The position numbers and the translations under genes were made by a program. Positions 1 to 8,593 of a stretch of DNA of 64,000 nucleotides are shown here, one piece after another. Source of the DNA: JACPNO01 sp963825405 (GTDB lineage Bacteria > Acidobacteriota > Terriglobia > Bryobacterales > Bryobacteraceae); the NCBI GenBank assembly GCA_963825405.1, contig CAWGTB010000003.1, positions 620,001 to 684,000 of the forward strand, given 5' to 3'. Below the pieces are notes generated by a model that saw only the letters and a program-made list of their open reading frames with translations, did no database searches and was not told the DNA's origin. Numbering within the stretch: the stretch's first letter is position 1; each line of letters opens with the position of its first letter.

Positions 1-227
1 TGTCTCAGCCCAACCCTCTCGCGACGGGAACCACGCAGGTGGTGCCGCAAGTCGCCGTGGGCGCTAAGGAAGAGAAATCGCGCAATCTGGTGCTCAACCA
101 GGGCGCGACGATCGAAGAACTGGTGCGCGCGCTGGCATCGATTGGCTCGACACCGCGCGACATCATCGCCATTTTGCAAAACCTGCGGGCCGCCGGCGCC
201 CTCGAAGCCCAACTGGAAGTCATTTAA
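1..227 (+). CDS. flgI: Flagellar P-ring protein FlgI, C-terminal end (partial)
   Basis: The window opens inside this gene, in the frame that starts at base 3. About 74 C-terminal residues are visible and end in AAGALEAQLEVI before TAA. The stretch with GATIEELVRAL, TPRDIIAILQ and AAGAL is the typical end of FlgI, the periplasmic protein that forms the P ring around the flagellar rod in the peptidoglycan layer. Its presence implies a Gram-negative envelope. The next gene, the rod-cap protein, starts 2 bp after the stop codon, the usual flgI-flgJ order. The N-terminal signal peptide and most of the protein lie upstream of the window. Confidence 0.93.
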   Translation, partial: SQPNPLATGTTQVVPQVAVGAKEEKSRNLVLNQGATIEELVRALASIGSTPRDIIAILQNLRAAGALEAQLEVI

Positions 228-229
228 TT

Positions 230-556
230 ATGTCAGGCATTGAAAATCTTCCGCCCACTGGCGCGCCTGTTCCCGAGGCGGCTGCTGGGCGGGCCAAGAT
301 CGAGAAGGCCGCCACGCAGTTTGAATCGTTGATGATCGGGCAAATCATGAAGTCCATGCACGAAGCCGGCTCTTCCGGCTGGCTGGGCGGAGGTGATGAC
401 CAGGCTGGCGAAGCAGCCATGGAAATGGCCGAAGACCAATTTGCCCAGGCACTGGCGTCGCGCGGCGGACTGGGCTTGGCCAAACTGATCATGCAGGGCC
501 TTTCGGCAAAATCCGCGGATTCGCCAGAACCGCAAGCCCCGCTTCAAAAACCTTAG
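230..556 (+). CDS. flgJ: FlgJ-like rod-binding protein (rod-cap domain only)
   Basis: This 108-aa protein matches the N-terminal rod-binding domain of FlgJ. A helix with KAATQFESLMIGQIMKSM (about residues 26-43) is followed by a Gly-rich turn and a second helix with MAEDQFAQALASRGGLGLAKLI. FlgJ caps the growing rod in the periplasm. Enterobacterial FlgJ has a second, peptidoglycan-hydrolysing domain that is absent here, which fits the separate lytic transglycosylase at 2335-3096. The start lies 2 bp after the flgI stop without an obvious ribosome-binding site, so translation is probably coupled to flgI. Confidence 0.88.
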   Translation: MSGIENLPPTGAPVPEAAAGRAKIEKAATQFESLMIGQIMKSMHEAGSSGWLGGGDDQAGEAAMEMAEDQFAQALASRGGLGLAKLIMQGLSAKSADSPEPQAPLQKP

Positions 557-581
557 AAAATTACCCTTTCCGGGGCGATAA
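555..581 (+). promoter_or_regulatory. Candidate sigma-28 (FliA) promoter for flgM
   Basis: AGAAAATT (555-562), an 11-base spacer, then GGCGATAA (574-581). The second box matches the enterobacterial FliA -10 consensus GCCGATAA at 7 of 8 positions; the first box is weak against TAAAGTTT. The same AGAAAATT with the same 11-base spacing occurs upstream of flaG, which raises confidence. A transcript would start near 588, about 23 nt before the flgM ATG. In enterobacteria flgM also has its own class-III promoter. Confidence 0.5.
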
Positions 582-598
582 GCATTTAGATAACAGCT

Positions 599-610
599 AA
601 AGGCGCCTTT
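599..610 (+). promoter_or_regulatory. Perfect 12-bp palindrome over the flgM ribosome-binding region
   Basis: AAAGGCGCCTTT is perfectly self-complementary and ends one base before the flgM ATG at 611. Its AAAGG half is the only candidate Shine-Dalgarno sequence. A loopless palindrome could bind a dimeric protein or pair between RNAs. It may also be chance in GC-rich DNA. Confidence 0.3.
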
Positions 611-865
611 ATGCGGATCCAGCCATCGGACAAAAGCCTCGGAGTCGAACCAGCCTCACCGGCTCAGCCGGATACGGCTGCTTCCCGATCCAAGTCCACC
701 GGCGCGGACCGCGTGGAACTTTCCAACCTCTCGCAGGCCGCCACGGGGCCTGCTCCGCAGCGCCTGGAAGCCATACAGGCCAGCGTCCAAGCCGGAACCT
801 ACGAAGCCAATGCCTCCGATGTAGCCCGCAGCATTGTCGACTTCTACTTGATCCCCGTTAAGTAA
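611..865 (+). CDS. flgM: Anti-sigma-28 factor FlgM
   Basis: This small 84-aa protein has the FlgM layout: a disordered Ser/Ala/Pro-rich N-terminal half (about residues 1-40), then DRVELSNLSQA, and a C-terminal helical part with QRLEAIQASVQAGTY and the ending VARSIVDFYLI. FlgM binds FliA (sigma 28) and holds it inactive until the hook-basal body is complete, then leaves through the export apparatus. The C-terminal half, which contacts the sigma factor, is intact. It follows flgI and flgJ and appears to have its own sigma-28-like promoter, consistent with autoregulation. Confidence 0.85.
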   Translation: MRIQPSDKSLGVEPASPAQPDTAASRSKSTGADRVELSNLSQAATGPAPQRLEAIQASVQAGTYEANASDVARSIVDFYLIPVK

Positions 866-919
866 TTTTTCAACCAGCAAGGCGCGGATAGAACTCGTAT
901 AACCGCTTGGCGTGGCGAC

Positions 920-1357
920 CTAGGCTTCGGTTGCGATCCGGCTAACTGATTCGCTCAGGCGAGGCTCGTGGGAGGCTTCCAATGGCGGGTCGGGATTGAT
1001 GCGATCCCAGGCTTCAGACATGGTGGTGAGCAGGGCGTCGACTTCTTCCAGGCCTTCGCTCGACTGGCTCAAGTTGGCCGTTTGCAGCCGGCGCTGCATG
1101 TAGTCGTACAACTCCACCAGGTTGCGGGCGAGCACCGGCTCGTTTTCGTGCCGGAGCGAAAAACTCAGCTCGCGGAGGATGTCAATGCACTTGGCCACCG
1201 CTTTCGAGCGGGCGGCGATGTCACCCTCTGCCAGAAAAGTGCGGGCATTGCGGACGCTGTCGAGCGCTGTCCGGTAGAGGATACGCACCAGTTCGATGGG
1301 CTCGGCCGTCAACAGGCTGGATTCGAAATAGGCAGCGTAAGGATTGCTCGGCATCAT
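920..1357 (-). CDS. fliS: Flagellar export chaperone FliS
   Basis: This 145-aa helical protein has the FliS N-terminus NPYAAYFESSLLTAEPIELVRILY followed by LVELYDYMQRRLQTANL near residue 85. FliS binds the C-terminus of unpolymerised flagellin in the cytoplasm and delivers it to the type III export gate. A good ribosome-binding site (AGAGGAACG) precedes the ATG. The gene lies 70 bp downstream of flaG on the same strand, so both probably share the flaG promoter. The usual partner fliD, often between flaG and fliS, is missing here. The last 20 residues are acidic and variable. Confidence 0.9.
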   Translation of the reverse strand: MMPSNPYAAYFESSLLTAEPIELVRILYRTALDSVRNARTFLAEGDIAARSKAVAKCIDILRELSFSLRHENEPVLARNLVELYDYMQRRLQTANLSQSSEGLEEVDALLTTMSEAWDRINPDPPLEASHEPRLSESVSRIATEA

Positions 1358-1427
1358 CGTTCCTCTACTTCTTATCGACCCGATTGGAGGTTTTTTGCCG
1401 GGAATGGAAAGCCGCTACTTGAGGGAA

Positions 1428-1709
1428 CTACTCGCTGCCTTTGCGAGCTTGTTCGGCGAGACGCAGCACGTACTCGGGAGGAATCTGCTCGATCACTTTT
1501 TTGGTTGTCCGGTCGACGATGCTGATTACGGGCAGCCGGGTATTGCGGTCGAGAGTGAACGAGAGCTCGTTCTGGTCGCCGAAGGTTTGGGCGGAGTTGA
1601 CGGCTCTCACGGCTTGGATCAAGTTACGGTTTTCCGCCGCCTGTTCCGGCGCGGGCGCGGCAACAGCCACCGGAGCTTGTCCCAACCCAGTTACCCCCGT
1701 GATTTGCAT
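1428..1709 (-). CDS. flaG: FlaG family flagellar protein
   Basis: This 93-aa protein has an Ala/Pro-rich N-terminal half and a conserved FlaG C-terminal domain: LSFTLDRNTRLPVISIVDRTTKKVI followed by QIPPEYVLRLAEQ. FlaG proteins affect filament length or capping; the exact role is unsettled. The gene heads the flaG-fliS unit. It is preceded by a sigma-28-like promoter (1751-1777) and a leader with two overlapping hairpins (1718-1742), so leader control is possible. The ATG at 1709 was chosen because the ORF has no earlier ATG. Confidence 0.85.
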   Translation of the reverse strand: MQITGVTGLGQAPVAVAAPAPEQAAENRNLIQAVRAVNSAQTFGDQNELSFTLDRNTRLPVISIVDRTTKKVIEQIPPEYVLRLAEQARKGSE

Positions 1710-1717
1710 AGCGGCAG

Positions 1718-1742
1718 CCCTCGTTGAGGGTTTGTAACCCTC
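1718..1742 (-). promoter_or_regulatory. Two mutually exclusive hairpins in the flaG leader
   Basis: On the plus strand, CCCTC (1718-1722) can pair with GAGGG (1726-1730), or GAGGGTT (1726-1732) can pair with AACCCTC (1736-1742). The middle segment is shared, so only one hairpin can form. Both lie 9-35 nt before the flaG start codon, inside the mRNA predicted from the sigma-28-like promoter. This is the form of an attenuator or translational switch; no regulator is known. Confidence 0.4.
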
Positions 1743-1750
1743 ACTAAGTC

Positions 1751-1777
1751 TTTTCGTCCGCCAGGAAAGAATTTTCT
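1751..1777 (-). promoter_or_regulatory. Candidate sigma-28 promoter for flaG-fliS
   Basis: Read on the minus strand: AGAAAATT (1777-1770), 11 bases, GACGAAAA (1758-1751). The -35-like box is identical to the one before flgM and the spacing is identical. The -10 box matches GCCGATAA at 6 of 8 positions. A start near 1744 would put the overlapping hairpins in the 5' leader. Confidence 0.45.
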
Positions 1778-1829
1778 AACTTTTTCTTGCATTCGCCGGC
1801 TCCGTCTGCCGACAGTCACTATTTCCGTA

Positions 1830-2222
1830 CTATCGAAAGTTAGCTTTGGAGCGAATTCCGGCTTGCAGCAGGTCCCGCACGCTCTGTTTGAAGGTCACGG
1901 CATCGATGGGCTTGGAAACGTAGCCGTCAAAGCCGCTGGAGAGAATGCGTTCCCGGTCTCCGGCCATGGCGTGGGCGGTAACGGCCAGCACGCGCAGCTT
2001 GGCGAAGCGCTGATCCTGGCGGATGCGCTCGATGGCCACCAGGCCGCCAATGAGCGGCATCTGGATATCCATCACCAGCAGATCGGGGAAGCTTTTCTCG
2101 ATCTGATCCAGGGCGTCGCGGCCATTACTGGCCTCGACGACGTGGTACCCCTGTCCTTCGAGGATTTCGCAGACCAGTTCCCGGCTCGACGGATCGTCTT
2201 CAGCGACAACAATGGTTTCCAT
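1830..2222 (-). CDS. Single-domain response regulator (CheY-like receiver)
   Basis: This 130-aa protein is one receiver domain with no output domain. The acidic pocket (VAEDD, residues 6-10), phosphoacceptor Asp in LLVMDIQMP (about residue 52), Thr in AVTAHAM and Lys in VSKPID are all present. Such proteins pass phosphate to, or contact, another protein, for example the flagellar switch or a histidine kinase. The location in a flagellar cluster and a possible sigma-28 promoter suggest a motility role, but it lacks CheY-specific evidence and could serve a hybrid kinase phosphorelay. It is transcribed divergently from the lytic transglycosylase gene. Confidence 0.85.
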   Translation of the reverse strand: METIVVAEDDPSSRELVCEILEGQGYHVVEASNGRDALDQIEKSFPDLLVMDIQMPLIGGLVAIERIRQDQRFAKLRVLAVTAHAMAGDRERILSSGFDGYVSKPIDAVTFKQSVRDLLQAGIRSKANFR

Positions 2223-2261
2223 GATGCTTTGCAGTTTGAGTCAGCGCTCCCTTATTAGGGC

Positions 2262-2288
2262 TCTTCGGCCTAAAATGAACAATTTTTT
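2262..2288 (-). promoter_or_regulatory. Possible sigma-28 promoter for the receiver gene
   Basis: Read on the minus strand: AAAAAATT (2288-2281), 11 bases, GCCGAAGA (2269-2262). The -10 box matches GCCGATAA at 6 of 8 positions and the -35 box differs by one base from the flgM and flaG boxes. It lies back to back with the strong sigma-28 match of the divergent gene. Confidence 0.35.
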
Positions 2289-2298
2289 GGGGTTTTGC

Positions 2299-2325
2299 TA
2301 AAGTTTCTCGCATTTGAGCCGATTT
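2299..2325 (+). promoter_or_regulatory. Strong sigma-28 (FliA) promoter before the lytic transglycosylase gene
   Basis: TAAAGTTT (2299-2306), 11 bases, GCCGATTT (2318-2325). This matches the enterobacterial FliA consensus TAAAGTTT-N11-GCCGATAA at 14 of 16 positions with exact spacing. Transcription would begin near 2332. That rules out the TTG at 2314 and the ATG at 2326 as start codons and leaves ATG 2335, giving an almost leaderless mRNA. Confidence 0.65.
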
Positions 2326-2334
2326 ATGTTGGCG

Positions 2335-3096
2335 ATGAAGCTCTTCTCGGTGTTTTGGCTGATTGTCGTCGCGGTGCCGGCGACGCCAGCAGCAGCTCAG
2401 ACCAAGGCTCCCGACCCGGTTCCAGCCAAGAGTGCTGCCCCGGCGACTCCCGTCGCCACGCCGTCGTCCATGGAAGCCGCCGCCCGCAAGCAGCGCGATG
2501 CCACCAAGGCTGCCATGCAGGCTTCGATTGACAAACAGCGCGCCGCGCTTGGCGGCAGCTCAGGCAGCTCCCCGCGGTCGTTCTTTGATTTGCCTCCCTT
2601 GCCGCCGGCCGAAAACGCGCCGGTCTGGCCGGACGGCGGTCTAGCTAATCGCGTGGCTTATCTGGATTGCGATCCTCTGCCCGAAGCCCAGATCGCTCCG
2701 GTGTTTCTGGAAGCGGCTCAGCGGGAAGGGCTCGAGCCGGCCCTGCTTTCGGCGGTGACCAAGCAGGAATCCGGATTTCGTCCCTGCGCCATTTCTCAGA
2801 AAGGCGCGCAAGGGTTGATGCAGCTCATGCCCGAAACCGCCGAGCAACTGGGCATCAAGGATCCGTTCGACGTGAAGCAGAACATCGATGGCGGGGCGAA
2901 ATTCCTGAAAGAGCTGATCACACGCTACGGCGGCGATCTGTCGTTAGCGCTGGGAGCGTACAATGCGGGCGCAGGTAAGGTCGACGCGGCTGGTGGCGCA
3001 GTTCCGCCGATCGCTGAGACGGAGGCGTATGTGAAGGAAATTCTCGCCAACCTGAAGGCCTCACAGCCCACGCCGCCGCAGCTTGCCAAGCCTTGA
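2335..3096 (+). CDS. Secreted SLT-type lytic transglycosylase, probably flagellar
   Basis: The start is ATG 2335 because a sigma-28 promoter match occupies 2299-2325 and this ATG begins a clean signal peptide (MKLFSVFWLI, cut after AAAQ). A long Ala/Pro/Lys-rich linker follows, then a C-terminal SLT domain. The SLT domain has the catalytic Glu in AVTKQESGFRPCAIS, then GAQGLMQLMPETA and LSLALGAYNAGAGKV. Lytic transglycosylases cleave the MurNAc-GlcNAc bond of peptidoglycan in the periplasm. Lying beside a FlgJ that lacks its own hydrolase domain, this enzyme is the likely cell-wall opener for the rod. Alternative starts are TTG 2314 and ATG 2326. Confidence 0.88.
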   Translation: MKLFSVFWLIVVAVPATPAAAQTKAPDPVPAKSAAPATPVATPSSMEAAARKQRDATKAAMQASIDKQRAALGGSSGSSPRSFFDLPPLPPAENAPVWPDGGLANRVAYLDCDPLPEAQIAPVFLEAAQREGLEPALLSAVTKQESGFRPCAISQKGAQGLMQLMPETAEQLGIKDPFDVKQNIDGGAKFLKELITRYGGDLSLALGAYNAGAGKVDAAGGAVPPIAETEAYVKEILANLKASQPTPPQLAKP

Positions 3097-3104
3097 TTTC
3101 GGTG

Positions 3105-3824
3105 ATGTCGGCAACCACTGTCAGCGGTCTAACCGGTTTCTTGGCGCGATCCGCTGTGCTGGCCTTGCTTCTGTTGAGTTCAACGGCCGTTTTGCTTGCG
3201 GCAGAGCCGACACTGCGGATCACTTCACCGGCGGACGGCACCACGGTCCAGCCAGGCGAAACCGTGACCTTAAAGGTCGAGGCATCCGGGGTCTTGATGG
3301 GCGTAATTGTCGGGGCGGAGGATCCAATTGAGAACAGCCAGTTCCTTACTGCACCACCCTACGAGTTTACGATTCGGATTGCGACGCGTATTCGCTCGCG
3401 CATTTACCAATTCACAGCGGTTGGTGTGGTCAAGCCCGGACAGGTTGTTTATTCCAAGTCCATCTCGCTCAATGTCGAACGCACAGAGCGCCCGGTGAGC
3501 ATACGCGTCGAACCATCTCAGTTGAGTTTGTCTGTCGGAGAGCAAGGCCACTTGCGGGTCATTGGGACATACCCGGACGGCTCCACGACCGATATTACCG
3601 AATCGAAACTTACCGAGTACACATCGAGATCGCCCAGCGTGGCCACTGTGATCAGCGACGGTCGTGTCACCGCTGTTGGGCCAGGCTCGACGCAGATCGT
3701 GATTAACGGGGACCTGGAAGTCCCGGTCACGGTTCGCCAAGCCAGGAATAACAGATCGTCCCTATTCGATCACTACCAGCAAATCTTTGGCTTCCACCTG
3801 CTGGCCGGCGTGCGCGTGAATTGA
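3105..3824 (+). CDS. Secreted Ig-like (BIG2) domain protein
   Basis: A signal peptide or anchor (LARSAVLALLLLSSTAVLLAAEP) is followed by an Ig-like segment with LRITSPADGTTVQPGETVTL. A second, BIG2-type domain (about residues 125-210) carries LSLSVGEQGHLRVIGTYPDG, TEYTSRSPSVATV and GRVTAVGPGSTQI. Such domains are adhesion or spacer modules outside the cell; no enzyme motif is seen. ATG 3105 lies 8 bp after the transglycosylase stop, so co-transcription is likely; a TTG at 3093 is an alternative. The last 63 bases overlap the end of pyruvate carboxylase on the other strand, so the C-terminal tail may be an extension past the original stop. Confidence 0.7.
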   Translation: MSATTVSGLTGFLARSAVLALLLLSSTAVLLAAEPTLRITSPADGTTVQPGETVTLKVEASGVLMGVIVGAEDPIENSQFLTAPPYEFTIRIATRIRSRIYQFTAVGVVKPGQVVYSKSISLNVERTERPVSIRVEPSQLSLSVGEQGHLRVIGTYPDGSTTDITESKLTEYTSRSPSVATVISDGRVTAVGPGSTQIVINGDLEVPVTVRQARNNRSSLFDHYQQIFGFHLLAGVRVN

Positions 3825-6800
3825 GGTCACCTTGCCCGCCACAGGCGCGTAGACCGTGCTCTGCATTTTCATGGCTTCGATCACCAGTAGCCGGTCGCCC
3901 TTTTCAACGGCCTGATTAAGCTCGACCGCAACTGTCGTGAGCATTCCCGGCAGCGGCGCACCGACATGGCCCCGGTGATGCGCATCGGCCTTCAACCGCT
4001 CGACGCCGGCTTTGAGCGATCGATCACGCACTGTCACTTCGCGCGGCTGCCCGTTCAACTCGAAAAATACGGTCCGCTGCCCATCCGGATGCGGTTCACC
4101 AACTGTTAGAAATTTAATCACCAAGCGCTTGCCGGCTTCGATATCGACCGTGATCTCCTCCCCCTTCTCCATGCCGAAGAAAAATTGCGGCGAAGGGAGC
4201 ACTTCGACGTCGCCCCAAATTTGTTGCGCCTGCGCGAATTTCACAAAGACTTCGGGATACATCAGGTAGCTCAGCACTTCATCGCGCGCAGGCTGCCGTC
4301 CGATTTTTTTTTCGACTGCGCTCGCGGTCTCTTCGAGATCCACCGCCGCGAGGCGCGCGCCCGGACGTCCGCGATCGGGCTTGCGTCCCTGCAAGATCAC
4401 ATGCTGCAGTTTCTTGGGGAAGCCGCCGTCGGGCGCGCCCAGCGCTCCGGCAAACATCTCAACCACCGAATGCGGAATGGCAAGATGATGCTCCGGCCCC
4501 ATGCGCTCGAGCTGAGCGATGGTCATGTCGTGGGTCACCAGAAACAGCGCCATGTCGCCCACCACTTTGCTCGATGGCGTCACTTTGACGATGTCGCCGA
4601 ACGCCAGATTCACCGCCGCGTAGGTGCGCGCGATCTCGTGCCAGCGCGCGCCCAGTCCCATGGCTTCAGCCTGCTCTTTGAGATTGGTGTACTGGCCCCC
4701 GGGCATCTCGTGCAGATACACTTCGGCGGTTCCGCTGCGCGGCCCGGTGTCGAAGGGCGCGTAGCAGGCGCGCACGGCTTCCCAATAATCAGCGCAGGTG
4801 TTGAGGGCAGGGAGGTCGAGCCCGGTTTCGCGCGGCGTGTGCGCCAGAGCGGCAACCATGGAGTTCAAATTGGGCTGGCTGGTCTGCCCGCTCATGGAAG
4901 CGATGGCGCCATCGGCCACGTCCACGCCGGCATCGCAGGCTTTGAGAACCGATGACGCGCTGATGCCGCTGGTGTCGTGGGTGTGGAAATGAACCGGAAG
5001 GCCGATCTCCTCGCGCAGGGTTTTGACCAGCTTGGCGGCGGCGTAGGGTTTCAGCAGGCCGGCCATGTCCTTGATGGCAAGTACGTGCGCGCCCATGCGC
5101 TCCAGTTCCTTGGCCATCTTGACGTAATAATTGAGCGAATATTTCTGGCGCGCGGGATCGAGAATGTCGCCGGTGTAGCAGATGGCCGCTTCGCAGACTT
5201 TGCCGGTGCGGCGCACGCCCTCCATCGCCACTTTCATGTTAGGCAGCCAGTTGAGCGAATCGAATACGCGGAAAATATCAATGCCCTGGTGTGCAGCTTC
5301 CGTTACGAATTCGCGCACCACATTGTCGGGATACGCCGCATAACCGACAGCATTCGACGCACGCAGCAGCATTTGAAAACAAATATTGGGAATGGCTTCG
5401 CGCAGGCGTCGCAGCCGCTGCCAGGGATCTTCGTGCAGGAAGCGCATGGAGACGTCGAACGTCGCCCCACCCCACATCTCCAGACTGTAAAGGCCGGACA
5501 GCCGGTGCGCTACGAAGTTCGCGATGGCAGCCATATCATAAGTGCGCATGCGCGTCGCTAGTAAGGATTGATGCGCGTCGCGAAACGTGGTGTCCGTGAA
5601 GAGCAGGCGTTTTTGCTGGCGGGTCCACTCGGCGAATTTTTCGGCGCCCAGTTCCTGAAGCAATTGCCGGGTACCACGCGGCGGCTGAGTGGCATCGTGA
5701 ACCGGAACGGCGGGAACAGGGATGCGTGCCGGGCGCGGCTTGCCGGCGATTTCAGGATTGCCATTGAAAATGACGTCGCCCAAATAAGTGAGCAGCTTGG
5801 TGGCGCGATCCTGGCGCGGCGTGAAGCGGAATAATTCCGCGTGCTCGTCCAGGAACGACGTCGTCACTTCGCCCGCTTGAAATTGCGGATTGTTCACCAC
5901 GTTTTCCAGGAACGGGATGTTCGTCTTCACGCCGCGCACGCGAAATTCGCGCAGCGCGCGATCCATGCGCTTGCAGGCTTGATCGAATTCGCTGGCCCAC
6001 GCGGTAACCTTCACCAGCAGCGAATCGTAGAACGGCGTGATAACCGCGCCGCCATAAGCTGACCCGCCATCGAGCCGTATGCCGAAGCCCGCCGGCGAGC
6101 GGTAGGTGTGAATTCTGCCGTAATCCGGCAGAAAATTGTTGGCCGGGTCTTCGGTGGTGATGCGGCACTGCAGCGCGTGGCCGTAGAGCGGAACATTTTC
6201 CTGCGTCGGAAGCGACAGCGGCGGCTGATGCAGCGCGTGCCCTTGCGCGACTAGGATCTGGCTGCGCACCAGATCGATGCCGGTCACCATTTCGGTGACG
6301 GTGTGCTCGACCTGAATACGCGGGTTGACCTCGATGAAATACCACTCGCCGGTCTTGGCATCGACCAGAAATTCGACTGTACCGGCGTTGTTATATCCCG
6401 CTGCGCGCGCGATTCGCACGGCAGCGTCCGCCAGACCCTGCCTGATTTTGTCGGCCAGCCCCTGCGCGGGCGCCACCTCGACCACTTTCTGGTGACGGCG
6501 CTGGATTGAACAATCGCGTTCATAAAGATGCAGAATATTGCCGTGCTGGTCGCCCAGGATCTGCACTTCCACGTGGCGCGCGTGGCGAACATACTCGCTC
6601 TAGAAATACGGCGTCGTTGCCGAACGCCGCGCCGGCTTCGCGGCGGGCTTCTTCCAGCCGCTCGCTGAAATCGCCGGGCTTTTCGACGACGCGCATGCCT
6701 CTGCCGCCGCCGCCGAACGCCGCTTTGATGATCAGGGGAAAACCGATCTGGCTCGCCGCTTTACGCGCCGCATCCACCGTGGTAAGCGGCCGCTCCGTCC

Positions 6801-7196
6801 CGGCACCACCGGAACGCCCGCGCTCTGCGCGAGTTTACGCGCGGCGCGCTTGTCTCCCAGCAACTCCAGCAAGCGCGCATCGGGCCCGACGAAGGTGATG
6901 CCGGCTTTCTCGCAGGCCCGCGGCAGCGCCGGATTCTCGGAGAGAAAACCGTAGCCTGGATGAATGGCGTCGATGTCTTTTTCTTTGGCCAAGGCGACGA
7001 TGCCGTCGACATCGAGGTACGCTTCAACCGGCCCTTTGCCTTCGCCGATTTCGTAGGCCTCGTCGGCTTTGAAACGGTGCAGGCTCAGCCGGTCTTCCTT
7101 GGAATAGATGGCGACAGTCCGCAAACCGAGCTCGGTCGCGGCGCGCATGATGCGGATCGCGATTTCACCGCGATTCAGGGCGAGGAGTTTTTTCAT
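3762..7196 (-). CDS. pyc: Pyruvate carboxylase, two frameshifts
   Basis: The span encodes about 1,145 residues, the normal length for single-chain pyruvate carboxylase, which makes oxaloacetate from pyruvate, bicarbonate and ATP. In order: biotin-carboxylase domain (MKKLLALNRGEIAIRI, HPGYGFLSEN, Gly-rich FGGGGRGMRVV, EVNPRIQVEHTVTE), carboxyltransferase domain (TDTTFRDAHQSLLATRMRT, then GATFDVSMRFL), and a biotinyl domain with the attachment Lys in VIEAMKMQS. The frame breaks near 6800 (about one base missing after GVPVVPG) and near 6594 (about one base extra before VRHARHVEVQ). The two shifts cancel and no other stop occurs, so sequencing error is more likely than loss of the gene. Confidence 0.92.
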
Positions 7197-7275
7197 GGAA
7201 TGAGCGGTCCGGCGTCCTGTGTTGGCAGGACGCCGGAAGCCCGCTCACTTAGTCTAGCGAGAAACGCGCGTGTGG

Positions 7276-8491
7276 TTATCGCGATGATGTTTGATTCTCC
7301 GCCAGTAGCTTTTCCACTTGCGCGGTGATCTCTTCTTTCAATTGGCGATGCGCCTCTCCGCTGGCGGCACCGGCGTAACCGGCATGCACGGCGCGGACGC
7401 GGCCATCACGTCCCACGAAGAATGTGGCGGGCCACGTGTTCAGATTCACCGTTTGCGGCAGCTTGTCTCTTACTTCGCGCGGGCTCCCCGCCCAGCAGCA
7501 CCGTGTAGTCGATTCCGTACTGCTTGATGAAGGCGCGCAGCCGCGTGGGATCTTTCAACTGATCGGCCTCTTCAAACGAGAGCGCGACAATTTCCAGGCC
7601 GTCGTCGTGATACTTGTGATAGAGCGCGGCCAGGAACGGAGCTTCGTCGTGGCAATTCGGGCACCAGCTGCCGGTGACGTTCACGATCAGAACTTTATTC
7701 TGGAAGCGCGCGTCGGTATTGGACACCAGGCGTCCATTCAGGTCCGGGAAGCTGAAGCGCAACGGTTCGGATGGATCTTTGACGCGCGTATGCAGAGAGG
7801 GATCGGTCGGCTCGGGGAGGCCCTTCGCGCGGGCTTCGGCCGGGCGCGTGGCTTTGTATTGCGTGGTTTCTTTGAAGTTGGTGAGGGTGACATCAAGCGT
7901 GCCATCGCTCGCCGGCTTCAATTCCATCAAGCCGGGGCGCGCCGCTGAAAAATGGCTGAGCACAAATTTGCCATCGCCGTAGCGGCCGGTTAGCGCGCCG
8001 GTGTCGCCGTCCACGCGCAGGATTGCGGCTGAAACTTCAGGACCGGTTTGGCGCACAATCAGGCGCCAGGCCAATTCGCCTTTCGGACTCTTCACGCCGA
8101 TCTCCCAGTTGCCGGCGATCGATGGAGCCTGCGCGTCCGCCACTGGCGTGGCCACGGCTCTGGTGGCATGAAACGCAGCAACTTTCTTCTGTACAGGGCT
8201 GTACTGGCCGTCGAGCTGGCCGTCTTTGAAGGAGGCTTCCAGTTTGGTCGCGTATTGGTCGAAGTTCAGAACCAGCGTGCCGTTCTCCAACTTGCCGGCG
8301 GTTGAGATGACTTTTTCATCGCCATTAAAGAACCAACCCTTGACGTTCGATCCATCGCCCGCGAATTCAATGCGGAACGGGATTTGAACATTGTTGAGCG
8401 TGATGGTTGCGTCCCAGAGTCCAGCCACCGATTGCGCGAACGCGGCGGGCGCCAGGGTGAGAAGAGCAGCGATCCAAAGTTTATTTCTCAT
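7276..8491 (-). CDS. Secreted TlpA-like thioredoxin-fold protein, frameshifted near its end
   Basis: A signal peptide (MRNKLWIAALLTLAPAAFAQ) leads into two lipocalin-like beta-rich segments (about residues 20-220). A TlpA/thioredoxin domain follows, with the redox motif WCPNC in VNVTGSWCPNCHDEAPF and ALSFEEADQLKD. The frame breaks near 7480. In the following frame the family ending continues with LNTWPATFFVGRDGRVR and HAGYAGAASGEAH, then stops at 7276. TlpA-type proteins act in the periplasm as thiol reductants or oxidoreductases, for example in cytochrome maturation. The gene is divergent from the acetamidase gene. Confidence 0.85.
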
Positions 8492-8593
8492 GCAGAAAGC
8501 TCCTTGAAAGGCAGAATACTATGACACGGTGGCTTATGTCAAGTATGTCTATCAACATTAGGGTATATAGTCGCCATGTAGAATGATGGCGCT

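Noticed and set aside
6590..6800. Programmed frameshifting or split genes in pyruvate carboxylase
   Set aside because: No slippery site or stimulatory structure recognised; two shifts of opposite sign and similar indels in many genes point to sequence error.
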